NCBI GenBank assembly: GCA_013397455.1
Contig: VYZB01000125.1
Span: 1,252,435 to 1,316,434, forward strand
DNA from: Crotophaga sulcirostris
Lineage: Eukaryota; Chordata; Aves; Cuculiformes; Crotophagidae
Reading direction: 5' to 3'
Length of the DNA: 64,000 bases
In this document: one piece after another, positions 13,201-26,410 of the stretch
Numbering within the stretch: the first letter of the stretch is position 1
Layout: the number at the start of each line of letters is the position of its first letter
The notes under the pieces: model-generated
Told to the model about the DNA's origin: nothing
Seen by the model: the letters and a program-made list of their open reading frames with translations, nothing else
Database searches by the model: none
Position numbers and translations under genes: made by a program

Positions 13201-16200
13201 CAGCACTGCCCAACAATGGATTTTACATGAACATTTAGATTTCTCTGTGCACTATACAGGTGGCACAGTAGTGAAATTTTTCACACATAAAAAAATACAG
13301 CCCAAAAACTGTAAAACATTGCTGTGATGACATAGCACAGGTTAAAAAAATATTGGGTTTAGAGCTCAACTTGCTTGTTGCTCAAGTCTTTGGATGTAAG
13401 GAGTTAAAATAAAAACCAGAAAATTCCTTCTGTATTAGTGGAAATAGAAATGCAATTTTCATACCAGACAGAAGCATGAAATGCTGTAAGTACTAGCACT
13501 CGCCCTTCCTCTATTTTTATCTGACTTGGTATTTATTGTATCCAAAACAAGAAACGCTAGAAATCTTACTGTAACCTGGAATAGGGCATTTTCAACACAA
13601 TGTTTTAACGTACTATTAAAAGAAAAGTAGATGTAGTCATAAATGGAAAGCTAAGTGAAACGGGGAATACTTGACTTACCACTTCCTAAAAGTCAGGATG
13701 ATCTTACCCTGTTCCCACTTTAAGTTCACATCTCCATCTTTACTGACTCCTGATTTACCAAAATTCAGGATAATCATACATTGCCACGTTAAAGCTTTTT
13801 CGAGCTGGATTCCCAGGGTTGGCTCAGTTTCACTTAATCCAGACCCACAAATGAAATGCAAAGCCAATATATATGTGTCTTTCTGATTTTGTGGCTAGTC
13901 AGGAGAACAGCTGCTTGACACTGCCCTGCACCTGTGGTTGGAGAAGGGGTGATCAGCTGGTGCTGACTACAGTACCTTGCGGTGGCTGCTGCCTCTTTGT
14001 TTGGTCTACTAACGGAGCTTACCCAGTCCCTGCACCAGCAGCAGCCAAAGTAAACCTCCATGCATCACCCACTGGTCAGACCTACTTCTGTCCTCCTTCT
14101 GTGTCTCTCTTGGCAGCCTTTATCAGGGTGAAAGCTTTCTTGCCCCTCTGAGAGCCCTATCAGGTGCAAACCCTCTCCACTCTCTCTGCAAAAATCTTAA
14201 AACTTAGATAAGACTTGTGGGTGTTTTTTACTTTGGTATTAAACTTTCAGCGCCATTTTTTTCTGCTTGTTTCCAGGTAGATTTGCATCTCTGTCAGATA
14301 ACTATTTCACCAGCAGAGAGCTTCTTAAAGCTGTCCCATTAATAGATTAGCACCATCACAAAATACTTTTTTCCTCCAGAAGTGTCCTGTGTTTGCATCT
14401 CTCATTAATGAACACCAAGGGACACAAAATAAGCGTGAAAAGTATTACAGATTTTTTTTTTTTCTAAACTGTTTGTATGAAAATTTTATTTTTCACAACT
14501 AACGCCAACACCAGATCAGGTCAACCATGGCTTTATGTACCTGGTCTTTCACCCTGAAGCAAACCTCAGCCAAGCCTTGGAGTAAAGCACTGGGTTTAGG
14601 AAGGCTTTTGACACTGCCCCATGACATTCTCCCAAGCAAACCATCATCACGCAAAATGACCACGGCTGACCAAAGCAGAAGTACTGGCTGAAAGATACCT
14701 GAGCATGAGTTATCACACAGTAAGTTACCTCCTAAAGCCCATTATTGCAATTATAGCTTCATTTGCATGTTGGGTGAGTTTCTACAGCAATTTCAGGGAA
14801 ATTGCTTGAGGATAAAAAGTAAGATGAGTTCCTCTGCAGGCTGGAAAACAACAGGAGGGTTTTTTCCTACCTGTAAACATGATTTTCTTGATTGTAGATA
14901 GCATTAAATTGTCACAGGTTTCCCAGGAACTTTAGAAATAGTGCAAATTTGCCATAATTAAGCTTGACTTGCACATACACCACTCTATCCCACCGGCTGC
15001 TAAAATAACATATCTGAAATTGAACACATTTCGAGTAAAACTTTTCAGACATGCCTCCAGAACGGAGGGTCAAATCCTTATTTCCTTCCCACTGGAATTA
15101 AAGAGTGGAAAACATTTCAAAATTGACCTTCATTTCCTTTGGGTTCCTGCCACCTTTGATCAACCTTGGTCACTACTAAATGTTGTGTAGTATTTAAACA
15201 ATATTTTAAATGCATCACCCTGTAATTATCCCACATAATCCTCAGCCTTAGGCTAAATCTGCAGAAAGAATGAGTTATTTTTTGAAGAGTGGCAGTGGGA
15301 GGAGAGCAGGGGAGAACAAGAACCCCCCTCAATGCACTGCAACAATGAAGAAATAGGTAACATGGTAAAACTGCTATGAGAATGGAGAACCACGAATTTG
15401 AGAAGTTTCTCTCATCCAGGATTTAAGACCAGAATGGACATTCAGGTTGGACATATAGTATTTCCTCAAATACTGCCTCCTTTCAAATACTGCAATAGGT
15501 CTCTTTTATATCTTCAGGTAAAATTCTACCATTCTTGCAGAGATCATACAATGAAACTTCTTAGTTTGTGCCAAATAAAAATTAATCTTTTTGCCTGCAA
15601 CACCTGTCCTTTCTGAAAGGCAGGGAAAAGCAATAGAATCCTCAGCCCAACCTACATAACATCTCATACAACTTCTCTGAATTTGCAAGAACCTCTCATA
15701 TCCATCATTTTGAACGACATCTCTTGTTGCCTCAGACATTTAGATGGAGGCTGCAAAAGCTGATGTTTTTGCTCTGTTTTCAATAATTTAAGCTATGAAT
15801 ATCTTTGTCTGCTCTCTATCTAGGGTAGAAACACAAGAGCTATAGGCCTTCTCTTCCACATCTGTCACCTGCAAGGAAATGGAGGGGAAGCACTGCTGGA
15901 CAAGCAGCACAGCCCAAAGTCATCAGTGTGATCTCTGCCCACTGTTGACTAAAAGAGGCGAGGTCATCAGGTTGTTCCCTTAACTCCCTGAAATCTCATC
16001 ATACCTGATTCAAGAGTTCAAGCCATTAATCTGCTGGAACCTTTGAGAGGAAACAAGAGCCAACAATCGCGATTCTTAGGTTAAAGGGGAAAAAAATAAA
16101 ACCAAGCAAAAAACAAACGTCTACCTATACATGGGAAGGCAGGAATTTAAAAATTCTCCCTTCTTAAACAGCTACATATCTTAAAATGGAATAAATTTTA

Positions 16201-16269
16201 AGTGTAGCATAAAAACATATTCTTCCTCCCATTTCCCACTTAACTGGTGCTCTTTTTCTGCCTGCACAA

Positions 16270-16480
16270 AGACAAGCCTTAGGCCTTTTTTTATTAATAT
16301 TCATGAGCATAATTTAATAGCTGATCCAGTACTGGAGATACACATTTCATATTTAATTGTAAGTGTTATTTGGAAGTAGCCTGAAAGAAATGTAATGAAC
16401 ATATTGGTTGCTTAGACTGCTCCAAATGCTTAGATCAATACAACATCATTTTACCACTTATTAGGTAAGTCATTTTTTGT
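16270..16480. promoter_or_regulatory. Candidate conserved non-coding element
   Basis: TTATTAATATTCATGAGCATAATTTAATAG contains an octamer-like/POU-type TATTCATGAGCAT and homeodomain TAAT cores. Balanced unique sequence follows to a TTAGGTAAGTCATT stretch. No frame is protein-like. Regulatory function is inference. Confidence 0.22.
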
Positions 16481-16615
16481 CATCTCTCTACTTCTGTGTA
16501 GCAACTAGAGAGGTGGCAGAAAAACAGGTCTCAAAATGCATTATATTTATCTGATTTTAATTAACTCCAATCTCTTAAGTTCACACTGCAACAGACATCA
16601 AATGGTACTAAATTT

Positions 16616-16655
16616 ATATACACACACACACACACATTATATAAAAATATTATAT
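16616..16655. repeat. (CA)n dinucleotide repeat with TA flank
   Basis: Eight CA units at 16621-16636, preceded by TATATA and followed by an AT-rich stretch (TTATATAAAAATATTATATA). It is likely length-polymorphic. Confidence 0.9.
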
Positions 16656-17879
16656 ACATAGTTTTCCTGTAGCAGGAAGTCCTAATGACCAGGCTAGATG
16701 CTTGAGCCAAGCCATCTAACATGAACTTTCCCTCCTGTTTCTGGAGGGTACACTCAGAAAGAGGGGTGTCAGCACCTCCTCATAAATACACTCCAGTCTC
16801 TCCTCTACTGCAAAACTTCTTTGTGCACAGGTTCCTGCAAACAGGCAATAAAATATGATATCTTTATCAACTCTAGCACTGAAAAAAATCTTTAAAGAGA
16901 ATAAACATCTGAAACACAACATTGCATTCACCAGAAGCTACCAGAAATTTTTAGGGCAATTGAAGGTTATAGCCTAATGCTGCAGAAGATAAAACTTTGG
17001 ATAGCCTTTATAGATACCACCTTTGACTTGCTCTTTGCCCAGAGACTGTCTCTATTTCCAGTAAATGTGAACCGTGCAATGTATTGTTATGCTTTATTCG
17101 TATACTTCAGGACTGAAAAAAATGAACACATGGTCTGAACTGCCAGAGCGTATTATGGTAATATTATATTTGAAGACTCTTATTTTCTCCATATATCCAA
17201 TTATTTTCCTCCTAGGTTCCAGAATCAAAAATAGAGGTGAGGTATAGCACTTACTCAAAGTTCAATAAATTGAGGGGGTTTTTGTGCATGTCAGAAGTGC
17301 TGTCAAAACTCATCAGCCCCCAGTAAACACTGATCTTTCTGACACTGACTATAGATTATCACCAGGCACAACCTCGTCTGTCCGTATATATGATCTTAGT
17401 TCCACATCTAATTTTTTCTTTACTGTTGAACATGAAGGAATTTTAGCATTTGTGGGCAATGGTATCCCTAATGACTAATGGTTTTCTGTACTGCGCTATA
17501 CTGAAAAAAATCAGTTACACTCATTTCTTTTTTGACCCGTGCATATCAAGCTCTAATGTTAACAACAGAAAATGCCTGCTCTGTCTTCGCTTTCCTCTGC
17601 CCCCTTCTCCCAGTTTATCAAGGTGCCTTTCATCATCTCCTTTCAGACGTTTATATTTATCTCATTTCAGGAGCATGCAATATCCAGGATAAAATGCCAC
17701 TAAATGGAGTGTGCCAGTGGGACACAAACTCTTGCATAAGAGCACCAACTTTAGCAGACTGACTACTGCCTAATAAGCACTCATTGTCCAACAGATTCAC
17801 AGAGAGGTTTCCTACTGTTTCAGTTGTAAAATACCTCTATTCCCGAGAGAGCTGAAAATATTCTGTTAGTAACCAGTTT

Positions 17880-18260
17880 TATCCCAGAGATGACACGTGG
17901 GTGTCTGACATAGTTTAATTAAAACAGCAAAGCGATATGAAGTTTTTTTGTCATATAAATGTTTTAGTTTTAATTATAACACCTCAGATATTTTCCAGCA
18001 TTAAATTATCTCAGGAAACAATTTTTCATTATTTTGTTTAGCTTGTTTGAAACACTATACTTTAATAACAGCGTTATACAGATGACAAAATCCACGCTGA
18101 CACACGAATTCACCTATAAATTACATAAAGAACCCCAGCCTGGTAATGAGAAGCTGACTCACACCCAGCTGACAAATTAGTCTCTTACGGTGTTCTTGTC
18201 ACTTACAGAATAATGAATAACAGTGAACTGGTTGTCAATGATAAGTGCAGAAAGGAAAGC
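17880..18260. promoter_or_regulatory. Candidate conserved non-coding element
   Basis: A TTTAATTAAAAC box (17914), TTTTAATTATAAC (17967) and repeated AATTA motifs are followed by non-repetitive sequence with scattered CpG (AACAGCGTTATACAG, CCACGCTGACACACGAATTC, CTCTTACGGTG). There is no coding frame, repeat match or simple-sequence bias. The motif content is that of homeodomain-bound enhancers, but only a cross-species alignment could establish conservation. Confidence 0.25.
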
Positions 18261-18946
18261 CCTGAATATGAATAATTCCTCATAAAGCGTTACTTCCAGC
18301 AAGAACCACCAGTTGCACAATCCCAATGCAGCAGAAGACTTGTGTAATACTTTCCAGCAAAATCCTTTCAGCTGTTCGCTACCCTTTGCTCATGAAACAA
18401 TTGTGAATACATTTACAGTTAAGACAGAAATTTGGATTTGATTGAGCAGCAAGGGTTGGCAGACAAGGACAACCCTTTAGAACTCAATAGCATTTGCTGG
18501 GACCAAAGCAAAGCTGCTGAAAGTCACTCTAACACTTTTCATAGGATCAGAGTACTATACATCATAAACGAGCACTTCTGGTTTCACATAGTCCTTACAT
18601 AGCCCTCAAAACCCCATTAGGAAACAACAGCTCTCATTCAGCCTTGCCTAAGGGCAGGCACGTGGAAGGAGCAGATGCTGAAGGTCTCATCACACAACCA
18701 ACAAGAGTCACACATCTTCCATGAAGTGAGAAACTCTGAGCGAGACAACAGTATCCACATAAACCTAATTTCTACTTCATACTCCAAAGTGATCAAACTA
18801 ATCCTGTTGGTGGTGCTTCTGAAAAAAATGGGCCACAGTTTTGTGGTACTATCTCATCATACACAGATGTGCCCTGAGCTTTAAAACATGCCGTGTTGCC
18901 ATCTAACCTCTGGACATAGAAATTTTTGCATAGAGAAAGGCTCTGT

Positions 18947-19032
18947 TGTGTTAGTGTTACTGTTGGGTTCTAGGTTGGACTCGATGACCTCAGAGGTCCT
19001 TTCCAACCTTGTAATACTGTAATACTGTGATT
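18947..19032 (+). mobile_element. CR1 LINE, 3' end fragment
   Basis: This matches the terminal part of avian CR1 3'UTRs: a GGTTGGACTCGATGACCTCA core, then the AGGTCCTTTCCAACCTT block, then a terminal short tandem repeat of AATACTGT units. CR1 elements insert by target-primed reverse transcription and are usually 5' truncated, and this copy keeps only about 85 bp. Its tail unit (AATACTGT) matches the minus-strand CR1 at 50.76 kb and differs from the TTCTATGA tail at 48.94 kb. It is non-coding and cannot move by itself. Confidence 0.9.
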
Positions 19033-20432
19033 TTGCACTCCATTTCCTGAGGGAATAACACACCAGCCTGCGTTGCCCAAAACATTTTTAAAATGTTTAT
19101 TCTTGGAAGTAAAATCTGAGAGTCCCCAAATACTAGACTCTTACTTGAAATCTTACTTAAGATTTCACTCTCCATCTGTTAGAATCCTGTGCCTCATTAT
19201 TTGCATAGTCATAAATAAAACAAATTACTATTTTCCCCACTACTGTTTAGTGATATTTTTTCTTCCTTTTTAAAAATAAGTAAACACATAAAGAAAGCAG
19301 GATCCCAAGACTGCCTCTGCCACAGAGGCTTCTCAAAGCACAAATGCAGTTCCCCATCTATGTTCTATGACCGTAGTCAATACTGCAAATAAATCAGCAC
19401 TTCCCACTGAAAAAAAACCTGTAAAATTATTTCTCTAGTTCATTTCTGCCTGATGTTCATCACATATTCCCACCTTTAATAGTTTTTCTTCCCTCTTTCC
19501 ACCCATCTTTGTCCCTTAGCAGATCTCTGGTGCTCTAAACAGAAACAAACACTGGTTCCAGTCATCTCAGCTATTTCCCAGATACGTGTAATCCTTGGCC
19601 ACTTCACCAAATCCTTGGCCACTTCAGCTAAATATTCTCCTTTGCCCCTAATGCCACTTGAGGTGGAGAATGCATGCTGACAGCTATTCACAACACAACA
19701 CCTTTCAGTGTATCTATATAGTAACATCACAGCACAAAGTAGAGCTCATACTGCATTTTCTCACAACATCATATTCCCTACCCTGCATTGTGGAAGAGCA
19801 TTATATGCAAGTCCCTCTCCTCTTCTGACTGAGACTAGAAGGCTAGAGGCTAAAATAAAAAGAAAAATAGTTTTTTTATAAGCTCATAGGAGATAGAGAC
19901 AGTCTAAATACTATGCAACAGTATTAAGAAAATAAATCTGCAGGAATCAAAGTCCACAAACAAACAGATTTATTCACATCTCTAGGCCCACTTCTTTCCT
20001 CCCTTCTGAGTTGGAAAAAACCCAAACCTTTCATGAAAAGCTTTTTAAAATCCAATCTGGGATTTGCCATTCTGCATTTTATGCAATATATATGGACTTT
20101 GGAAATCTTACAGAACAAAATGATTACCTTAAATTATTGATCAAAGGAAGCAAACACATATAGTGGCCTTAAGTTTACATTGGCTGCTATGAGAAAATAG
20201 TCCTCCTTGGTGATTGTACTGACAATGCTCATGTATCATGAAGAGGGCTTATTTCTAATTACATGATCTTATTACACATTAAATATGAAAGCAATTTTTT
20301 TTCATTTTTATGCAAAGTTTGAAATATTGTGTTAGAAGCGAACAAAGGGACGTGAATTTAATAACAACAACAACAAAAAAAAGATGTAAATATACTCATC
20401 CAAACAAGCAACTGCAGAACACCACACACATA
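19033..20432. other. Unique sequence between CR1 tail and MIR-like SINE
   Basis: Contains the 20-bp tandem duplication at 19591 and an ACA-rich tract at 20362-20382. No coding signal. Confidence 0.6.
19591..19626. repeat. 20-bp period tandem duplication
   Basis: The 16-mer ATCCTTGGCCACTTCA occurs exactly at 19591-19606 and 19611-19626. This is a single local duplication. Confidence 0.85.
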
Positions 20433-20540
20433 CAATGCCTTTCATCCTAGGACTTCAGAGCACTTTAGACCCACTCATCAATTAAACTTATTTACATCCC
20501 TCACAGGGCAGGTGAAGCATAGAAAAACAATGGTGGAACA
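20433..20540 (+). mobile_element. Ancient MIR-like SINE fragment (degenerate)
   Basis: The order of motifs is that of old amniote core-SINE/MIR-type repeats: TGCCTTTCATCC, then CTTCAGAGCACTTTA, then a CATCAATTAA stretch, then CCTCACAGGGCAGGTGAAGCAT. In those families the last part usually reads as cctcacaa...ctgtgaggtaggt followed by an aaactgaggca-like stretch; here it is shortened and diverged. The family call rests on remembered consensus patterns, so the exact subfamily and borders are uncertain. It has no coding capacity. Confidence 0.45.
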
Positions 20541-23500
20541 AAAAAAAAGAGATACCAACCAGCTGGCTATATACCATTCTAGGAAAGGTGCCTCTCCAAA
20601 CCAAACCTGGACAGCAGTTTTCCAGTGGATCATCTCCAAAGGTACAGTTCTCAACAAGAAAGAAAATCTTCCCCCACAACTGAGACAAACTCAGCAACAC
20701 CTTTGAGCAAGGAGGAAGCCAGAAAGAGCCAGCTCTTTCACTAGCCCTGGCAAAACCCAGGTTACTACTCAGCCAGCAGCAGGCTTTGACTAATAAAACA
20801 AACCAAATATGCCAGAGCCAAGAAGGGCCCCACTGCTCCAAGAGTCCCCATTCACCTGCCACAGAACAGAAAAACAGCCCAATTCTCCCATTCATTACAA
20901 CACTGACACAAAGGCTGGTCATCACCTACCTCTCTAGAAACTTCAGCTACACTGATAAGGATTTCCCATCTTAACTTCGACACCCTTCAAAAGCCCAACT
21001 GAGTCTGCCTCTCAAAATTAAAAGGAAGAAGATCCATATCTTGGCGTTATCAGCAACAGCTGTTCACTATTCATCAAAATGAGTTTAGCTGTGAATAAGT
21101 AGCATGTGTTATACAGCCTTAATTAGGGATGTGCATTCTCTGTAAAATCCTTGTAATTAGTGACACAAGAGCTGCTAATTTCTCTGGTAGAAATGAATTT
21201 ACCACAACAGGTTCGGTAGTTTCTTATTTTAGATGCAGGAACCTGCAAAAAAAAGGAGTTTTGATCATTTTTACGGCATTTTATTTTTGCTACATATTGA
21301 AATATGGTATTACCTACAAATCATGCAAAACAGGCGTAATGTGCAGTGCATCTGCAATTCCCAATCCTGAAGTGAAAGTACAATGCTTCATTTATATTGA
21401 CTAGTTTTTTCTTTATCATAATAACACCTCTAGAACTATGTATGCTGGTGTCAGCAGGAGGTGTCAGGAGACACCAAATACAGCAGAGTTGGAAGAAAAC
21501 AGCAGTTCTGATGAAAAAAAATACCCCATACTCCACCTCTCCCATAGATACAGATAATAGTCTCCATCCAACCAGAAAACTAGAACAGTAATATGTGATT
21601 TATACTGGTCATAGAGTAGAAATAGTAGTCAGTACTAATGGCAACCAGCTAGTGAACTACCCTGGCTAACGTTCATACCAGAGTTTTAGAGGACAAGAAG
21701 ATGAACAAGTCAATTACAGAATGCCCTGCTCCTCATCTTCCCCAAGTAATTGAAGATTCGGTATCATTTTTACTGAGTCATTTTTAATTGGTCTCATTTG
21801 CTGAAGTAAATTAGGTGTAGCATTGTCCTCAGTATGATCTATGCATCTGTGCAAATCAGAACGAAAACGTGAAAAAAATTTAAAGCACTGCCATGGCAAA
21901 CCAGCCAAAATCAGATAAATGCAATTAATTTCTAAGCCTAGCCTTGAAAAATTATGATACTAATCTATTTATTTGACTGTTAGTGATGGTTTCCATCAAG
22001 GTCAGGACAAATTGCTCAATTAATAAATGTCTGCTTGCACCTGACAACAATAAAACTCTCCCTGGAGTGCAATGAACTAAAAGCCTGTGACCTCAGACAC
22101 AGACAGTGAGGTAGCAGGGTGGTGTTGTTTTTTTTTTTTAAGATTGAACAATAAACACATTACTTTCAGGACCAGATTTTGCAGAATTTGAAAGCTGCCA
22201 GCTGTCTTGGGGACCTCAACTGTAGAAGCAGACCACTTTTTGGAAATTAGAACCCCAGCATCAGGAATGCAAATAGTTCACAGTTCAGCTGGCCTTTCCT
22301 TGCTGCTACTGACTTCAGCAAGAAAGATGGGGATTAGGATGGGAATTCAGGACAGACAGGAAGTTAAATATTAGTCTAGACTGATTCAGTAATTTGCTTT
22401 CATTGCCTTCTGCTGTCAGAGCAGTCTGCAGGCTCCTTCTAGCAATAGGTCCACCAGCAAGAAGACCCAACAATAATTTTTATTAGCTCTTTCTCTCTCA
22501 TCATGTTGCCTGTTTTCACAGCACACATATTTCATGAGTCCGTTGAGAAACAGCACAGGCCCCATCGGGTATCTTGTGATAAAGTGTGCAGGAATGAAAA
22601 CACCTGTAAAGGAAAAATGATCACTGAAGATAAAGACATGTCATCATTGCACCCCTAGCCTTGGTTTTACCTGATGCTGTCCTAACTGCCAGAATAGCTT
22701 ATAACCTGGATGTGGCACTAGTTTAAATTGTCTAGCACATACACATGCAGATCTAGCCTTATATTTTATAAAAAGAGGGGAAAGCTCTTTGTTTTCTTGC
22801 CTTTAACTTGCCTCCTGCTATTGTTTTCTATCCCCTTCCAATGTTCAGTTGCTTTTGGGTTTCTTGGTACTTGTCTCTTCAATGCTACTTTGAAGCAGGA
22901 CTGTGGAAGACATGGTGAGAGGTAACTGGAGGTAAGATATCCATTTCTACTATCTCTTAGTAGAATGTTGTGCAGAAGAGTGGATCAACCAGCTAACCCA
23001 TTAACAGAATTTAGAAGAGCCATGGCAGCATCATAACAAAGACTCTAATTGCGTGTGACTTGCTAAAGTCATATGTATTGTAACTAGCTAGTTTTAGCTC
23101 CATTTATTGAAGTTGTTAAAGAGTAGAGAAGAAGTAAATTTATTTCCTTTGATTTTAAACAAGAGAAGAGCTGTGTAAATCCTGAAAATATTTGATTCAC
23201 AGGAGCTGGAAGCAAAGCAAACACGCTGCCAAGTCAAATGCCATGACAGGTGTGAACATAGTGTCTGCTGAAGGCAAGGCACAAGCCTGGATGAAGCTGC
23301 AACTATCACCTCTTATTGAGAAGGTCTTCTGAACTTGGCTTGAGCTACAGTGAGCAGGAGGAATGGATACAAATTTAAAGGAAAATATTTGGCATCATTT
23401 TTATTCAGAGTCTGAAGGCTGGCAAATGTTCAGATACTACAGAACAGATATTCTTCTTCAGTTAAAAATTGGTCTACGCAGTAAAGAAAAATCAATAGCT

Positions 23501-24044
23501 CTCCTTCCTCCTACCAGCCACAATCTACTGCTTGCATTACATTTCCATGGCAATTCAGCCATTGGGAGGAGGTGGCAGGAATGCTCCTCGGAGCTGTCTC
23601 CTGGCAGGCATAGCTGATCTGGGAGGTGGGACCGGTCCTGAAACATACATTGTGTGGAAATAAACCCTTTCCAGTATTCAGTTGGAGAAGAACCACAATT
23701 TTCCTCAACCCATAAGCGACAAGAAGCTCTACTGAAGCTCAGGTCCGATAAGCTGTTACCTGTCAGGACTGCCCTTGCCCTGTGCCAGGCAAACACTTGT
23801 TTTATTTAGAGATTTTTTCACTATTGAAGTGATGTATCTCAAATAAAATTAACAGTTGACACCTAGGCTTCATGTTACAGATTTGGCAGAGGAGGGGAAG
23901 CTTTTGTCGGCATGCCCCTTGGTGAACACAAAAGGGTTCTCTCTGCTGCTGCCTAAACCCAAGGCGAACAAATGAAAAAGGTAAAAGGCTTAAAGAAAAA
24001 AGCTTACAAAATGTAAATTTTCCCTCAAATTGCTTTTGCAGTCA

Positions 24045-24094
24045 TACATTGACCTGGTGGCAGGAGAAGGTACAGCTCAGTCCAGGTCAATGTA
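24045..24094. repeat. Perfect 13-bp inverted repeat with 24-nt loop
   Basis: TACATTGACCTGG at 24045-24057 is exactly complementary to CCAGGTCAATGTA at 24082-24094. Each arm holds a TGACCT/AGGTCA hexamer, the nuclear-receptor half-site, in everted orientation. It could be a short hairpin or a paired binding site; the sequence does not decide between them. Confidence 0.6.
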
Positions 24095-25194
24095 GGCATT
24101 GTGAATAGGTCCTCAATAAAGCCTGCAGAAATCCACAAAAAGTCATATACGCTCCTTTTCATCCTGAACTCCACTACTTTTGCCTCTGACTTTGTTTCTT
24201 TTACAGTTTTGGCTCAGGCTAAACAGCACTTTCATGCCTATGTGACACACGGATGGGTATTCTTGCTCATACAAGTTGTTGTATAATGAGGAAAGACTGG
24301 GGAAAAGTAGGTCATTAAAGTATAGTATCTGCTTTTATTCCTAGAATTGCTTTCCCTCTGAGACTGGTCCAATTTACAGTCCTTTCTATTGAGAGGTTCA
24401 CCTGCCCTGTGCTGATGTAGAGCTTTCATTTCAGGAGCTCAGTGGTGTTTGGAGAACAAGATAATCTTTAGAAGGAAGGTGATTTTCAAGGCAGCCTTGC
24501 CTTTTATTAACATAATTCAAGAAAATAAACCCAAATCAAAGAGGGGCTTGAGTGTCAGACCATAGCAAAATAAGGGCCAAGTGGAGCAACAATTTCTTGT
24601 GCAGAATTTCACTTTTCTTCTGAAATAACCCAGCAGCTGCCACCTGTGAAGCAGAGCATGCTTGGAGTGGAAGGGTCTTGAGTGCCTCCCAAAGTGCTCC
24701 AGGGAGATTTCAGCAAATGGCCCTTTTTTCTGCCTTGGAGAAATATGCCTGCTTGGAAGAAATTACCAGGAGGGGAAATCATAGCAAGCAGATCATTTTG
24801 ATAACAATGCTCTTCCAGACCATAAGAAATGAGTGCTGTCAGAGGTCTGGTCAAAATGCAAATGGTCCTTCCATCTTCTTCTTACTGGGAACTGCACCTC
24901 CTTCTACTGCTGTTTTCACATCAAAACTCTCCCTTGCTAATTTATACCACTCTGATGGCACTAATTTAATTCCTTAGAGAATGGCAATGAATATATTGGC
25001 TAAGCACATTTCAAATCCTGTTTTTCCTTTGGGAAAAAAAAGGGCAGCTTCAAGGAAATCACGGATCTGTTTACAAGTAAGCACTTTCCCAGCTGAAAGT
25101 TAATGAAGCAATAGTTAGTGTTAGAGCATCCCCCTGCCCACGGCAGCAGCAAGACCATGTTCACAGCACACTTCCCACCAAGGGGAAGGACTTT

Positions 25195-25390
25195 ATCTCT
25201 GAATCGTGAAATGTTAATGAGCCCACAAAGTGCCTGATTTACATGGCAACAGCCTAAGCTCCCACTTCAGGGACCATCACGAAACGTGTCAGGTACTGTG
25301 GGTTCTAATTATTCCCACAACACGCTTTCACTAAATCTGAATTATTTACAGCTGGGTGTGCCTATTTCTACATGGCTGACAAGCAAGCAC
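25195..25390. promoter_or_regulatory. Candidate conserved non-coding element
   Basis: Contains GAATCGTGAAATGTTAATGAG, an X-box-like CATGGCAAC, CACGAAACGTG and TCTAATTATTCCC in about 200 bp of unique sequence with retained CpGs. It lies between AT-rich flanks and has no coding signal. Confidence 0.22.
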
Positions 25391-26037
25391 AGCCCCTGGG
25401 GCTCTGCCTTATCCAACATCTCTTGGGGCTTCCACTCTGTTTTCCCTAGATTAATTAATGTCTGAATTCAAGTTTTTTGTCAATGTCTTGACTAAGGTTT
25501 ATGGAGGTCCTTTGGGACTCTGAAGAATAAGTAAATATTTAAACTACCCCCACTGGTGTAATTGAATGCTTTAATTCATGCTGGTAGACTGAGGCGAGCA
25601 AATTCTTCCATTGCTGCTATTATTCATTACATAAAATGAAAATAGAAAATCATTCTTGTCACTTTGCCAGTGTACATTTATGCTAAAATGTTGTTCCTTA
25701 CATTCATGAACCCCAGGCTGCAATTACTTAGCAAAGGACCAGGTGACTGTAGACTATTATTTTTGTTTTTAGCTAACTACCCAGCTGAAAGCCCGCAGTG
25801 AGGCAGTGCAGGTGCTGCCCAGGGATTTCCTTAGAGCTGCCATTGCATTTGGAGAACCATCGGAGAGGGCAATAGGTGGGAGGGATATCCCCCTTACGCA
25901 GGTTGGATCCAAGTGGAGGCATGCACCTCCTGCCACACACACTGCAAAATTTTCCAAGTGCTCATGAATCCTTCAGACAACAGCAGTTGCTCCAATAGCA
26001 GCTTGTTTTCTTCCGAGCAAAGTACACTCTAAATGGG

Positions 26038-26410
26038 GACTGGGGGATGCATGGGGGCAGAAGTGGTGCCCTGAAGCAGGAGCACAGATCCCACTGGCTG
26101 ATGATGCTCGGAGGTGGGCAGGAGGCCAAGCCCCCAGGTGCTGCCCTGGGTAGGCTGAGTGCCATGGGTCACACCCCCCGTGCCTCTGGCTCCTGCAAGC
26201 CTGCATCTGCCAGCCAGTGCATCCTTCCTGCTGGCACCCACTGGTGACCAGCCCTGGCCTTACCCCAGAGGCCCTTGTGATCCAGGCATCCCCAGCCTCC
26301 CACAGGGAGCATATTAATGATTAGCACAGTGCCCCTGTGCTCAGTAACAATGTGTACAAGGTAATCGCTCCCCATTAATCGGTGTCACTGCTGGATTAAC
26401 GAGCAGCACA
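26038..26410. promoter_or_regulatory. GC-rich patch followed by TAAT-rich block
   Basis: 26038-26300 is locally GC-rich, but most of it is C/G runs and TGCC/CTGG words with few CpG, so it is not a classical CpG island. Overlapping frames on both strands (for example 25973-26206 minus and 26047-26247 plus) reflect this composition. 26300-26400 then carries CATATTAATGATTAGC and CCATTAATCGG, which are homeodomain-like cores. It may be a regulatory element; no promoter element or transcript start can be assigned. Confidence 0.25.

Larger units (their letters stand above)
10240..18946. other. Unique AT-rich non-coding sequence
   Basis: Holds the candidate conserved blocks at 16.27 and 17.88 kb and the CA repeat at 16.62 kb. 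No CR1, SINE, tRNA-like cloverleaf or protein family was recognised. Confidence 0.6.

Noticed and set aside
20488..20925. 145-codon minus-strand frame
   Set aside because: It overlaps the MIR-like SINE and plus-strand open frames. Trp/Cys/Leu richness reflects composition and no domain is visible.
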